From the NCBI GenBank assembly GCA_037576215.1, contig JBANDB010000005.1:6138001-6202000 (forward strand): a stretch of DNA of 64,000 nucleotides, written 5' to 3'. Within the stretch, counting starts at the first letter, position 1. Each line of letters opens with the position of its first letter. Positions 1 through 11,449 of the stretch are shown piece by piece. Origin of the DNA: Armillaria gallica (taxonomy: Eukaryota > Basidiomycota > Agaricomycetes > Agaricales > Physalacriaceae). The position numbers and the translations under genes were made by a program. Below the pieces are notes generated by a model. That model was not told the DNA's origin and made no database searches. It worked only from the letters and a program-made list of their open reading frames with translations.

Positions 1-94
1 CGATGGGCGATCTTGGGAGTCTCAGCGGAATACTTCCCCACAAGGGTAGTCGACCTCTGGTGGAGATGATGGTACTTGGCAATGAAAGTTTTTC
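1..94. repeat. Left edge of tandem-duplicated block (copy 1)
   Basis: Bases 1-60 resemble 9262-9320, and 61-94 resemble 10281-10320. The two matching parts are contiguous here but separated by the LINE-like insertion at 9324-10280 in copy 2. The similarity stops at the TTTTTC run (89-94) and resumes at 4795, after the hAT-bearing insertion. No gene is seen. Confidence 0.6.
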
Positions 95-346
95 AAGCGG
101 TGATTTCAAATGGGAGGACGCATCGTCGGTTCCAAAAACGTGAGATGACTAAGCATCAAATTGATCGTTTCGCGGCAAATGTGAATCCAGACGGCTTCAC
201 ACACAATTTTTCTCCGTTCATTACAAATAAAATATGTTTTTACAGCTATCACCCAGCCAAAGGCAGAAGGTGGCGTTCAGTATTTGCTAGTCGTCGCCAT
301 ATGCCCTGAAGATTTTGGCTGAAGTTCCCAAAAGGGAAGGAACGAA
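95..346. other. Left flank of the hAT inside a possible older insertion
   Basis: This stretch is absent from copy 2 of the duplicated block (near 10318). It begins AAGCGG then TGATTTCAAATGGGAGG. The reverse complement of 4741-4794 carries a related order of motifs (AAGCGG, TGATTCAA, ATGGGAGGGCGCA). The pair may be degraded inverted termini of an older element into which the hAT jumped. No convincing coding sequence is visible. Confidence 0.35.
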
Positions 347-947
347 TAGTGTTTCTAAGGCGCGACTTCGAGCCGCGCGCTACACAAGTCACGCCGAACG
401 TAGCCGAGCTGACGCGGCTTAACGGCTTGGCCCAATCCAAATGATCCAGGCCGCTTTGACCAGCTCTGCGCAGCGCGAAGTTGCCAAAGCCATTGGCTCT
501 GGCCATTTTGGGACAGCTACGTGTCCTGTGCCTTACTCGCTCGTTGCCTGTCCCAACAATCTCTTGTCCTCCTTCGCTTGTTGCCTTTCTGCGGCCCCTT
601 TCAATACGGAATTCCCCCCTCTATCAAGATCCAAGAGCCTCTTCCTGGCACCCTTGTTTTCCCAGCCTGGAAAATTTTTGCAGTGATGGGCTTCTATCTT
701 TTCAGTGAAATGTTGACTCGGATCCTTGCTTCAAGATCACCATTTTGGTTCTCTTTTGCTTGTTGACATTGGTGACTAAGGTAAGCGCTAATTGAATAGT
801 TACCATTTTTCTGAGGTTGAGTCTGCTGGACAATTTTCATAGAATGGTTACAGTCTTCTTCCATGTCGCTCTACAAACCTGCTTTCCATCTGTCAATGAC
901 TGTCATTCCTGGTAAGAATGAAATTCTTCTGGTTTTGAGGTGTGGAC

Positions 948-957
948 TATTTAAATA
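948..957 (+). promoter_or_regulatory. TATA-like box of hAT transposase
   Basis: TATTTAAATA lies about 64-73 bases before the ATG at 1021. Position and composition fit a core promoter element; no experimental support. Confidence 0.4.
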
Positions 958-1020
958 GCCTAACCTGTTCTATAGCACTCGCCTCAAAGCGTCCATTTTC
1001 CTCTCCTGTAACGACTAACA

Positions 1021-4000
1021 ATGGCACGGCGGCGTCGTGAACGTACAAACGGCAATGACATTACTCGCACTACTATGCCAAATGGGGCCATGCAGTCTGT
1101 CTTTCAGGCTAATCCTCGTGCGTTTTCTATCATTTGATCACAATTGCTCTTATTGTGCACCTAGAGCCTGTTGGTGAGGGTGAACCTGCTCCCCAGCGGC
1201 GAGGACGGAGTCGTCATAATGTTGATATTACTCAAGATCTAGGTGCTCCACGTAAGTGTTACTTTTCTTTGTCTTGTTACCCATTCATGGTATATACACA
1301 GAACCTCGTACTCGAACGACACACCGCAACAATCAACGTCCTAATCGACAACCTGAGGAACATACCAACAGTAATGGCCACAACACCTCCCAGGGGATTC
1401 CAGTTCATGATACAACAGAGTTTCAAGCAAGTGATGGTGCGTTCCCTGGATATGTTTTACTGCTGGATATTGATCCTTCCTGTTATATAGTCGATGCTCG
1501 CGTGTCCAGTCCTGTCGGAGATGCAGCGACTCATATGACTGGGCCTTGTGTTCATTTCATGCCTGCAGCAGGAGGTGAAGATGAAGACGAAGGTGAATTC
1601 ATTGATATTTCTGGTGTACCGCCAGAGGACACACCTTCTCCAAGTCCTCCTCCTGTGCATGATCATGAGAGTCGTACGCTGCGAACACCATCCCAGCAGC
1701 ACACAGTGAATCATCATACACCCCGCCGGTCCGGTGTGAGCAGGCCTGTGTCGACGCCACGCTCGTCCTTTTTCCGACGGCCTCCAACACATCGCACTGC
1801 TGGTACCAAGTCATCCTGCCGGGCAGATGATGTCTGGACCTTCTTCGAGAAGATTGAGAACAAATATTGCTGCCACTACTGCCTGTAAGCTAGTCTTCTT
1901 GTGAAAATTTCTTTACTGATGACAATCCCTCTAGAAAACTCATCGAAGAAGGCAAGCCAGTTGGATTCTATCAATACTCTGGCAATGGGACCGACTCCAT
2001 GTGTAAGCACCTCATCGGGGAGCACTGCGAACAGTGGATTGCAGCATGTGATGGACTTGGTGTTCCAATCACTGCCAAGAATGCTCAAGACGCAGTCAAG
2101 GAATATCGAGAGACACACAGTTGTTCTGGTGGCAGAAATCTGTTCGATACCACGCCATCTGAGAATGTGCCGAGGCCAGAATTTTCACATGAAACCTTTG
2201 TCGATGCACTGATGAAGTTCATCATTGCGGATGACCAGGTGAGTTGCTCTTTCGTGTGTTCTCTCTGAATATCCCTTAAATGTTACTCCCAGTCCTTGAA
2301 CATAATCGAAAACCGTTATTTTCGTGATCTGATTCTACTTCTGAGGTAGCGTCTTTTATGTTGGATTACAAGAGTAATGAATTAATAGCAATATATGTAT
2401 CTAGAAAGGATCTTAAAGATTCAGATATTCCTCATATTGATACTCTACGTGCGAGAATATTGCAGTCTTTGGATCAATATCTCTCTGACCTGGCTTTAGA
2501 AATGCAGGTAAGTGGGCAACGGCTTCTCTTTGCATGTCATTGATTTATATTCAGACTTCGGAGGGACGGATTTCCCTTACGACTGACATGTGGACAGATC
2601 AAAGTCAACGCTCTTTCATGGCGATCACTGCGCATTGGATCCAGAGCAAAACTATTTCCATGCCTGTTGGCCCTAAGAAGCAGCTAACCTTCCGCTCAGC
2701 TCTCGTCGGCTTTCTTCGAGTTCCAGGAAGGCACACTGGTGAACATTTGGCTCAGGCATTTATTTTTGTGTTGGATCGGCTGCAGATCGCAGAGAAGATT
2801 TGCTGTTTTACATTCTCATTTCTCCAGCATTAATTGCTTTCCATTCCTTGTAGATGGGATGGATCACTACCGATAATGCAACAAATAATGATATGCTACT
2901 GATTGCATTAGCCAGAGAGTTGAGGCGTTGTTTTCCAAACATATCATTTGACGCAGTGAAAAATAGAATTAGGTATGCTGCTGAATGATTTTTGCATTAT
3001 TATTCACTTTGTCGCTCTAGATGCTTTGCTCATGTGATCAATCTCGCATGCAAAGATGCTATTGGAGAATTGGAGGGCTTAGCGGGTGGTCTTATTACTC
3101 GTCTACGCTCCCTTATACGAGCGGTATGTATCTACATTACTCTTATCTTGTCAGAGCTCATTATTGAACAGATCCGCTCTTCTTCTCTACGCCGTGAACA
3201 TTTCCTCGCTGTTGTTAAGCAAATATTACAGAAGGAGTTGCAAGTTATCTTGGATACCGATGTAAGATGGTCATCTACACATCTGATGATTGATCGAGCC
3301 TTAATTCTCCGAACGGTATGATCTATCACTATCAATATTAACGTATCTAATCATTTTTATCAGTCAATTGAAACATTTCTCACTTCCAACGAATTTCAAG
3401 ACCTCGCTCAAACCAACCACCTCTCCGAAGAGGACTGGGATTTGTTATTAGGGATGAATGATGTTCTAAGTGTTTGTATTATCCTTCTCCAACGTTGATA
3501 CCATTGGCTAATCTGATGTTAGGTTCCTCATAATTTTCAGCATCAGTTATCAGCTGAAAAGACGCCAACATTATGTGACGCAATTCCTTCATTTGAGGTG
3601 GCATTGACTCTTTGGGAAGAAGATCTGCAGAAGTATCCTCATCTTTCACGTGCAATTCAGGCAGGTCTGAGTAAGCTTACGGATTATATGAATCGTATGA
3701 AGGATGTTCCGGCGTACACCCTTGCAATGGGTAAGGAATCTATTGTTTGATTTTTGATTTGATTTCGCTTATAATGATGCTAATATCTTCTAGCTATCAA
3801 TCCGTATATGAAGCTTAACTGGTATAAAGAGTTCCGCCCTGAAGAATTTGTTCATGTCAAGAACATTTTCCTTGATGTGGTATGTACTTGCGTCAATTTT
3901 AATATCTGGTTCTCATAAGCTTGTACATTAGGTCCACGTCTATCGTCCCCAAGATAACGGCTCCAGGGTGCGTGAGCATGTGGCAGCAACATCATTGTCT

Positions 4001-4549
4001 GGACGACCAGACAAAGTTGCGTGGGCTTTTCATGCCTTAAGAATGCCTGGTATGGCAGGGCAGCCATGCATGTCTCACACGACTGAAATCTCATCGGTGG
4101 AGCATGAAGTAGAGCTTTATTTGATGGACCAGTCTACTGCTACAACAACTCTGATGTTCTGGCAGGTATGTATTTTTCTAATTAGCATTATGCTGTCAAA
4201 GTTAAATGTGTTACATCATTAATAGGAACGGCAAGTGCAATATCCAACAATTTATCAGTTAGCCATGGACATCTTACCCATTCAAGGCACTTCTGTCCCA
4301 TGTGAACATGTTTTTTCCTCGAGTAAAGAGACAGATACCTTGCGCCGAAGTCGACTCTCTCCGGAAATGATGGAATCTCTGCAAATCCTTAAATTTGCAA
4401 TACACTCGGGTGGTGGTCTTAATTTTACAGAGAGCCTTAGTCTTGAAGCTGAATTGGAGCGACTGGAGGCACTTACACATGACAGTGTTGTTATTCCTAC
4501 TGATATCTCTACTTACATTTGCAGTCTTCAGGTACAGGAGTCACTGTAG
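1021..4549 (+). CDS. hAT-family transposase (BED zinc finger, hATC dimerisation domain)
   Basis: This is a multi-exon transposase that would excise and reinsert the surrounding hAT element. The product starts with an Arg-rich segment (MARRRRERT) and a Pro/Ser-rich low-complexity region, then a BED-type zinc finger around 1830-2030 (CCHYC before an intron, then CKHLIGEH). It continues with the FIIADDQSLN motif, a catalytic-core segment (TTDMWTDQSQRSF near 2580; TTDNATNN near 2870; CFAHVINLACKDA near 3020; DTDVRWSSTHLMI near 3260) and the C-terminal hATC dimerisation block (GTSVPCEHVFSSSKETDTLR at about 4290-4345). The ATG at 1021 is chosen because the Arg-rich start follows a TATA-like box and the frame runs into the next exon. 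At least ten short introns are inferred from GT-AG sites. No disabling mutation was seen. The family is clear; exon edges are not verified. Confidence 0.88.
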
Positions 4550-4725
4550 TTGTAAAATATTTGAACTTCCTTTTTTGGATCCAATCCATTGGCGCCGTCG
4601 GCTTTTGCCGGATTAGCTCGGCTTGTAAGCGGTGCCGATAACAAAAAATGGATTCCGAGTCAGTTTAACGCTGCAGCCAAACAAAGCCACGCTGAGCTGA
4701 GCCAATCCAAGTCATCGAAACACTA

Positions 4726-4794
4726 GGAACGAAGCGAAGTTTAAATTAGCAGGAGCTTGCGCCCTCCCATTGATTCAAATTGAATCACTGATTT
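4726..4794. other. Right flank of hAT, before duplicated block resumes
   Basis: This begins with the second target-duplication copy and contains the palindromic motif TTCAAATTGAA. It lacks a counterpart in copy 2 near 10318. It may be the right terminus of the older element suggested at 95-346. Confidence 0.35.
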
Positions 4795-5940
4795 CCGCTT
4801 TCGATGAAAGCACGTGCTTTTTCAAATCGCAATGTCCCTGTGGACCCGGCCGTTCCTGATTGGGACATTGCGCCGGTACACACACCACACACCACCAGGT
4901 CCCGCCAAGGCTTTGTCCGATTTAGGGGTTCAAATGTGCCTTTGGCCCTAAAATAGGCTAACCTGAGCCGTCCTGAGCCCGCTAAATAATGCGGCTAACC
5001 AAATTCCGGCCACCATGGAGGTCAAACTGTCGTTAAGTCGTCGCCCAAGTTCTATTGATTTGGCACTCGATTTATAGGTGTAGGGTTTTCGTGGGAGTTG
5101 AATTAATTTGCCAATCAACGAGATGCCCCCAGATTCAACTTCAATCATCGCCCCCAGAGGTCCTAAAATACTATAACCGCGGACAAGCGGTGAACATTTT
5201 GGTGTAGAATATGCTGTCTGTAAACAAAGACCTCGCCTGGGCCCTCAACTGTGCTAGCTTCCGGATAAACCTTGGCGGGAGCGAATCGGGGCCTCCCGAA
5301 GTCCCACCACTGCCCGAATGCCTTCGTAAGTATCGCGGGGCTCCGAGTCGACGACGCCAGCTAAGCAACAAATATCGGTGGCAGCTCTCACAAAACGAGG
5401 CGGCCTGCTGGCAATTGCAAGCAATCAATCTCTTTGGATATTAAAGCAAACGTAACCTGGGCCGAATTTACGTTAGCGTATACCACGTCAAGGTCAGATC
5501 TTATAGGACATTCACTCTACTACTTACACGGATGAACAGACGCTCAAGACATTCCTGTCTCATAGCTATACATGCATTCTGGATTACTCACTCGCAAATC
5601 CGGCGCCCGTTCACGTCGAGTTCGTACCGCATCGAAGAGCCTTCCGATTTGCCGTGTCATGGTGCGAGAGCTTATTCGACAAGCTCAATATGCTGATGAG
5701 ATCCAGCGCTTCCGCTGCATTCTCCAGCATCGAGCTTAGCGCGGTTGTAGTGTCGCCATTGACAGAAGGGTCAGGAACGTCGTTTCATATAGTCGTCATT
5801 GAACGCATAAGGATTGAATTCTATTAGAAGTCACGCGGCCGGATGCTCTCCATTTTGGTTCCTCTTTGCTGCTGTTTGCTTTCTTCTAGTGGGTGCTATA
5901 AAACCCTGAAAGTAATCAGTAAACCAAGGAAGGGTCGACA
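4795..5940 (+). repeat. Duplicated 5' region of P450 copy 1
   Basis: This 1.1-kb non-coding stretch is repeated, with substitutions and small indels, at 10322-11449 ahead of the second P450. It contains GC-rich blocks (for example around 4925-5010 and 5290-5360) that look like old transposon-derived sequence. The motif ending in GGTGTAGAAT near 5200 recurs near 10700, and a related GGGTGTATTCTAT lies in the non-autonomous hAT at about 33197. No credible ORF is seen. It probably carries the promoter of the downstream gene. Confidence 0.75.
5897..5903 (+). promoter_or_regulatory. TATA box of P450 copy 1
   Basis: TATAAAA lies 44 bases before the ATG and is conserved at the same distance in copy 2. 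Confidence 0.6.
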
Positions 5941-8531
5941 ATGGCTGTCAGTGACCATCTACCACCTGGACTTGCCTATCTATCCCAAGCTATCCCTCCC
6001 ATTGCCATTCCATGCGCCGCTTTCTGGGCTATTCAAGACGTGTTTGGTCTCAATCTTCCATTATGGCATTCATTGGTCGTTCCAATGCTTTTACATCTTC
6101 TCTTCGTCCTGTCTCGCAGCTGGTTCAGAAGCCTGGCTATCCGAAGGGACGCCGCTGCACAGGGAGCCCTTTTCGCGCCGAGCGTACAAGGAGGGAGTAT
6201 CTCAATCTTGCGGCGCATTATGCACAGCATCAAGGATGGATATCCGGGTTTGTGATACTCTACGGTTAGAGAAGTGGCTGACATGCACGTTATCAGATGA
6301 AGCGTTTCATGAATGGAGCGAAAAATACGGAAGCACTTTCTCTTTCGCCGTGTTTTCTGATACGCGAGTGAGTGCATTGCCATTCAGTCAGTGGTAACCC
6401 GTTCAAACGACGGCACTTTACACAAGGTTTTCACAATTGATCCAGAGCTTGTCAAGGTACGTCTTCACAGATGATCAGTGTGTAGACCTTATCCTCATTC
6501 ACATCTGTAGGTCATCCTGACGACTCAGTCTCAAAACTTTGAAAAAGGTTTGGCAGCCAGTAACTCATTGTCAAGTTTTAATAGTGTTTGAAGGTGCTTT
6601 TGCCTTCGCTGCTACAAAGTCTCTGCTTGGCGAAGGCATTTTTAATGTGGATGGTGAGATATTTATTGGATACATGTCCTTGACGGCACCCACTGACCCT
6701 GTGATAGGTGATATGTGGACGTAAGCTCGTCACCGCACAATACCTTCTTCTCCTGACCTTCTGTCAGGTTTCACCGGTCAATGACACGGCCCCTCTTTAA
6801 CAAAAGTCGAATTTCAGACTTTGACAACTTTGAGAGACACGCTGTCAGCACGATAGCACTAATCAAAGCAAGGTTGAGAGAGGGTTACCCCGTCAATTTT
6901 CAGGTCAGCTAATGTCCTTTTCCCATTATCTGGAGCCGTTATCTCATGAAGAAATACTAGGACGTTGTCGCCCGCTTCACTCTGGATTCCGCTACGGAGT
7001 ACCTCTTTGGAAAGGACGTCAATTCGATATCTGCGGGTCTTCCTTACCCGGCGGGATCGGGCAATGGGCGTTTCGTTGAGCACCCATCTAATGTTTTTGT
7101 CAAGGCGTTCGCGAAGGCGCAGGAGCAAGTCGTCGTCCGCTTCCACAGAGGGCAGTTCTGGCCACTCTGTGAATTCCGGGCGGATGAAGTAAAGCCACTG
7201 AGGCAAGTCGTTGATGATTTCATGCAGCCGACGCTCGCCGAGGCGCTGGATAGGAAGGCGAAAGGTGCCAAGCTTCAGAAAGATTTCGAGAGCATGTCCC
7301 TGTTGGACTGCCTTGTGGAGAGCACTGATGGTTTGTCTCTATCTCGGGTTGATACGCTATGTCCGGTTTTACAGACTTCTGCAGATACGAAGATCGTTCG
7401 AGATGAACTCGTCAATCTCTTGGCCGCTGGTCGAGATTCGGTATGTTCCTTGATATCATTACGCTCAGACAAAGCTCAAGGAGGACACTAACGTAGGTCT
7501 CAGCTCTGCTAACTTTCGCAGTATATATGATGTGTGAACATCCGGACATGGCTACTCGCTTACGATCAGAGATTCTTGAAAAGCTCGGCAGCCGGAGACC
7601 CTCTTGCGAAGACATCCGTGAAATGAAATATCTGCGAGCATTTCTCGATGGTATGGTGTTTGATTATATTCTGATTCTTCAATGAACTGAGCTTTTCCTT
7701 CTAGAGACCTTACGGCTGTATCCGCCGGTGTATGTGAATCTTTTGTCTCTGATATGCGCAGCTGAATCTATCGACTTCCAGGCCAATGACCGCTCGGTAT
7801 GCTATTCTTCCTGGTACTTGTTTCGTAAGACTCATCCTTATAACTAGCTTATCGAGAGCGGCAACCGCCCTTCCGAACAAAGGACGTGCGCCATATTATG
7901 TTCCAAGCAACACCGAGTCAGCGCTTCGTTCTGATTACCCTGCAAGGACTGTCTAATATGCTGCCACAGGGTGCTTTTTTCTACGTTCTTGATGAATCGT
8001 CGAACGGATTTGTGGGGACCAGACGGTAAGATAATTACATTTACCTTTGCCAGCTCTGACACCTCATCCCCCAGCTCTCGAGTTTGACCCGGACAGGTTC
8101 CTCGATAGTCGCCTGAACAAGTATCTGACTCCGAACCCATACATCTTCATTCCCTTCAACGCAGGTCCGAGAATTTGCCTTGGCCAACAGGTGTGGAAGC
8201 TCTCCAACTAAGATGGAAACGATTTGACTGTCTTTCACTAGTTCACTTACAATGAGGCGTCATATTATCTTATTCGACTTTTGCAGACGTTTTCTTCTTT
8301 CAGTCTGGCTTTGGACGCTCAGCCTGCTGAAGGTATTCCGCCGAAGACTTGGACTAGAGCTGCTGGTACGACCAAAGGCCGGGATAAGATCATGCTCGGG
8401 ACGCATGTATTGTTGTACGCGAAGGTATGATTCAATGTTGGGCGTGGTCTTGAATTGATCTTGCTGTTTAGGGTGGTCTGTGGGTTAGGATGGAAGAAGC
8501 ACAGGACGATTCACTGGAGACGAAGCTGTGA
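5941..8531 (+). CDS. Cytochrome P450, CYP63-like (copy 1)
   Basis: Predicted membrane-anchored heme monooxygenase of the CYP63/CYP52-like clan; this clan commonly acts on fatty acids, alkanes or xenobiotics, and the substrate here is unknown. The first exon (5941-6247) gives a hydrophobic N-terminus ([10 protein letters not shown], then a membrane segment around [13 protein letters not shown]). Further exons supply the I-helix AAGRDSVSALL (near 7430-7510), the K-helix ExxR in ETLRLYPP (near 7710), the PDRF motif (FDPDRFLD, near 8090) and the heme-binding loop [13 protein letters not shown] (near 8155-8190) with its Cys ligand. About 17 exons with short GT-AG introns join in frame, and I found no disabling change. 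The stop is TGA at 8529-8531 where copy 2 has CGA, so this copy is shorter at its C-terminus. Estimated product is near 590-600 residues, normal for CYP63. The subfamily name rests on recalled motifs. Confidence 0.85.
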
Positions 8532-9261
8532 CTGCCATCTGATTCTGACAAACGTTAATTTTGGTTTGGATGGACGCGCCCCGGAGAGACAGTTGGATTG
8601 TATTCAACTGAACACGACTGAGAGCACCAATATAATAATAATCCATCATGACTTGTTGGCAGAAGAGATATTTGAGAACTATCAACGATTCGGATCATCA
8701 ATGATATTATTTTAGAAAAAACAAAGAGCCGGCAATGATAGATAGTCTGATACCTACATGGAGTCTTTGTCTGCTTATTGTCTGCAGTGAGCGTTTCAAA
8801 ACTCATGCCCGCCCTCCCGATCTAGTAGTTCAGTACGACAGCCGGAGAGGAGAAGAATTTTTTATTACTTAAATAACTTCGAGATAGATGAGAATTTTGA
8901 GGTAACGTCGAGATGAACCCATACACCGCGTTTGTACCGCGTCCGCACACATAGATCATGTGATTCCGCGCCTCATAGACTTAATTTTGAGCGACTTCGC
9001 TTCCAGCATCCAACAAGAACAATACGTCAATTGCAACTCACAGCTAGACAAGATGAAAGAGGCAGAGCTTGGGACTGAGAACGTCAAACGAGGATGTCTG
9101 ATGGAAAGAGAGAGTACAATGTGAATGCACAATCAGGAACTGGTTTGCCAGATGGTAGCATGAACACCATGATACTGTGGTACTGGGGTTGCAATATATA
9201 GATGTGAATAAGAACTCATCGCAGATATTTGCTGCAGTCCTCGAACAGCTCGTATTACTGT
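8532..9261. other. 3' region of P450 copy 1 and spacer
   Basis: The first 200 bases resemble 14051-14200 downstream of copy 2, so the duplication includes the 3' flank. The remainder is AT-rich spacer without a supported gene. Short ORFs here have no recognisable motif. Confidence 0.5.
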
Positions 9262-9323
9262 AATAGGCAGTCTTGAGAGTATAAGCGGAATATCTCCCTA
9301 CAAGAGTATTCGACCTCTGGTGG
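9262..9323. repeat. Left edge of tandem-duplicated block (copy 2)
   Basis: Resembles bases 1-63. It ends in TGGTGG at 9318-9323, which recurs at 10275-10280 on the far side of the LINE-like insertion. Confidence 0.6.
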
Positions 9324-10280
9324 TATTGGTACCGGCACGAGGTCCCAATGAGGAACGGCCGGGTCCACAGCCCTGCCATGGCGTGCCATGTGCTGTGGCC
9401 ACAAGGACTCACGCCGTTTTAAGCACACTATTGAGTGCGTCTCGCGGATTAGAGTACATTCGTGGGGTTCAATAGAGACAAGGTGGACAGAGCAAGCGAT
9501 GGACAGAATGTGATCAAGGGCAATATAAGGGAGCTTCATCATATACATGAAAAATATCATAAACATATTTAGCAAAGCGGCAAAGGACGCCCGCATCGTC
9601 TGCGTCCACAAACGTGCGCACGATATCAAGCCCAGATGGAGCCAATCGCAGGGCGATTACTAGTGTACACGCCGAAAGGGCGAAAATGTTAGAGAAGAAT
9701 TCGCGCCGTAAGTCTTGCAGACTTTGTACAGCATCGCAATAGAGCAACACATGAATTTCATCCTCAACTTCTGTTTGACAGTAACGACATAAACGTTGAG
9801 CACGAGGAATGGGCGGCCGTCGGCGTTCAGACCATCGATACACCTCAATGGCAAGAGTATGGGACGAAGTCAACAATCGTACAACCGCTTTTCTATGGGC
9901 GGGGATTGGCACCTTCAAATAGGAGCGGGAACTGGACACTCTAGCTTTCTGGAGCGGAACATGGTGATCGAGCAGAGTGCAGTCTAATCTGTGGCGGAGG
10001 AGGGGAGTCTTGGCTGACGATGCTAGGAACGAGTCGATATCTCTCAGGCATGATTGCTCAATCGCAGCGATGACGTTATCAATGTCGACTGGAGACCAGC
10101 GTCGCAAGAGATCAATGCGGACGGGATGGGGAAGGGCGGCGCAAACCCGAGCGAGGTCACCAATCCAGGAGGCTTTCCTTGTTCTAGCGAGAGTCATAGA
10201 ATTGGCGAAGGCATATGATAAAAAGTGGTCGTTGGGAAGAGGTAAAGCATATTGCTAGTAACGGATGGCAAGCATGGTGG
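9324..10280 (-). mobile_element. Truncated LINE-like (non-LTR) element insertion
   Basis: Relative to the other copy of the duplicated block (bases 61-94), this stretch of about 950 bases is extra DNA. It is bounded by TGGTGG at 9318-9323 and 10275-10280, a plausible 6-bp target duplication. It carries the C-terminal part of a non-LTR polyprotein on the minus strand and no reverse-transcriptase core, as expected of a 5'-truncated insertion. Confidence 0.6.
9514..10197 (-). pseudogene. C-terminal fragment of a LINE-like polyprotein
   Basis: An open frame of 227 residues on the minus strand. The first half includes PIPAHRKAVVRLLTSSHTLA; it is followed by a Cys/His cluster CRYCQTEVEDEIHVLLYC (near residues 135-155). 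The same architecture occurs at 15533-16006 (PVPAHRKAFTRLL, then CRFCRVMVEDESHALLEC), so the two belong to one repeat family. In fungal LINE-like elements such a finger lies after the reverse transcriptase and RNase H. The catalytic domains are absent, so this is a remnant. The assignment to non-LTR elements is by motif memory. Confidence 0.6.
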
Positions 10281-10321
10281 AGATGATGGTGTGTGTGGTA
10301 CTCGGCAATGGGAGTTTTTCG

Positions 10322-11449
10322 GGCCGCTTTCGGTGAAAGCACGTGCCTTTTCAAATCGCAATATTGCCGTGTTTTGCCGGGCACCCGAAGTCAGCCCCGC
10401 GAAGCTCCCGCCAATGATTTGTCAGATTTTGAGCTTCAAATGTACAAACATTTGGCCCTAAAATATGCTGCCCGAGCCGTCCCGGACGTCTCGGATAATG
10501 CCACTAACCAAATTCCGGCCACCATTGTCCTTGAAGGGTATTTTATCCATTTAACCTATGAGGTCAATTGCCGTTAGGTCGTCGTCCAAGTTCTATTGAT
10601 TTGCCAATTAATGAGATGCCCCCAGGATTCAACCTCAATCACCGCCCCCAGTGGTCCTAAAATACGCAAACTGCGGACAAGCGGTGGAAATTTTTGGGTG
10701 TAGAATAGGTTATCTGCAAACAAAGATTTCGCCCTTTCGCCTTTGTGGGGCCTCAAATATGCTAACTTCCGGACAAACCTTGGCAGGAGCTTGTCGGGGC
10801 TCCCACCACCGCCTGAATATCCTCGTAAGTATCGCGGGGCTCCGAGTCGACGACACCAGCTAAGCAACAAATATCGGTGACAGCTCTCACAAAGTGACGC
10901 GGCCTGCTGACAAGCCTACGCTACACGCAATCAATCACTTTGGATATTGAGGCAAACGTAACCTGGGGCCGAATTTACGTTACCTTATACCACGTCAAGG
11001 TCAGATCTTATAGTAGACTTACTCTACTATTTACACGGATAAGCACATGCTCAAGACAGATTCCTGTTCCATGGCTATGCACGCATTCTGGATTACTCAC
11101 TCGAAAATCGCGCCCGTTCACGTCGAATTCGTACCACATCGAAGGCTCTTCCGAGTTGACGTGCCATGGTGCGAGAGCTTACTTATTCGACAACTCAATA
11201 TGCCGATCAGATCCTGCGTCTTCATTCAGCGCCCAGCTTAACATGTTCTTGGCATTGCCATTGACTGACGGGTCAGAGACGTCATGTTTCACAATCATTA
11301 CCCGTCATTGAACAGAAAAGGATTGAATTCTATTAGAGGTCACGCGCCCGGATGCTCTCCATTTTGGTTCCTCTTTGCTGCTGTTTGCTTTCTTCCAGTA
11401 CGTGCTATAAAACCCTGAAAGTAAACAGTAAACCAAAGAAGGGTCGACA
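10322..11449 (+). repeat. Duplicated 5' region of P450 copy 2
   Basis: Counterpart of 4795-5940, with scattered substitutions and small indels. Copy 2 has an uninterrupted join near 10318 where copy 1 carries the hAT-bearing insertion, so it serves as an empty site. No credible ORF is seen. Confidence 0.75.
11406..11412 (+). promoter_or_regulatory. TATA box of P450 copy 2
   Basis: TATAAAA lies 44 bases before the ATG, the same distance as in copy 1. Confidence 0.6.

Larger units (their letters stand above)
347..4725 (+). mobile_element. hAT DNA transposon, apparently complete
   Basis: The element begins TAGTGTTTC at 347 and ends with its reverse complement GAAACACTA at 4717-4725. It is flanked by a perfect 8-bp target duplication GGAACGAA (339-346 and 4726-4733), the size expected for hAT elements. 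It contains one multi-exon transposase gene in which I found no internal stop codon once introns are removed. Subterminal regions (360-480, 4560-4715) are GC-rich with short motifs repeated in both orientations, such as CCAATCC and GCTGAGC, as expected for transposase binding sites. Exact terminal repeats and target duplication suggest a fairly recent insertion; activity is not shown. Confidence 0.93.

Noticed and set aside
5843..6397. 184-residue plus-strand ORF over P450 exon 1
   Set aside because: It is an out-of-frame shadow; the adjacent frame carries the P450 N-terminus with conserved splice sites in both copies.
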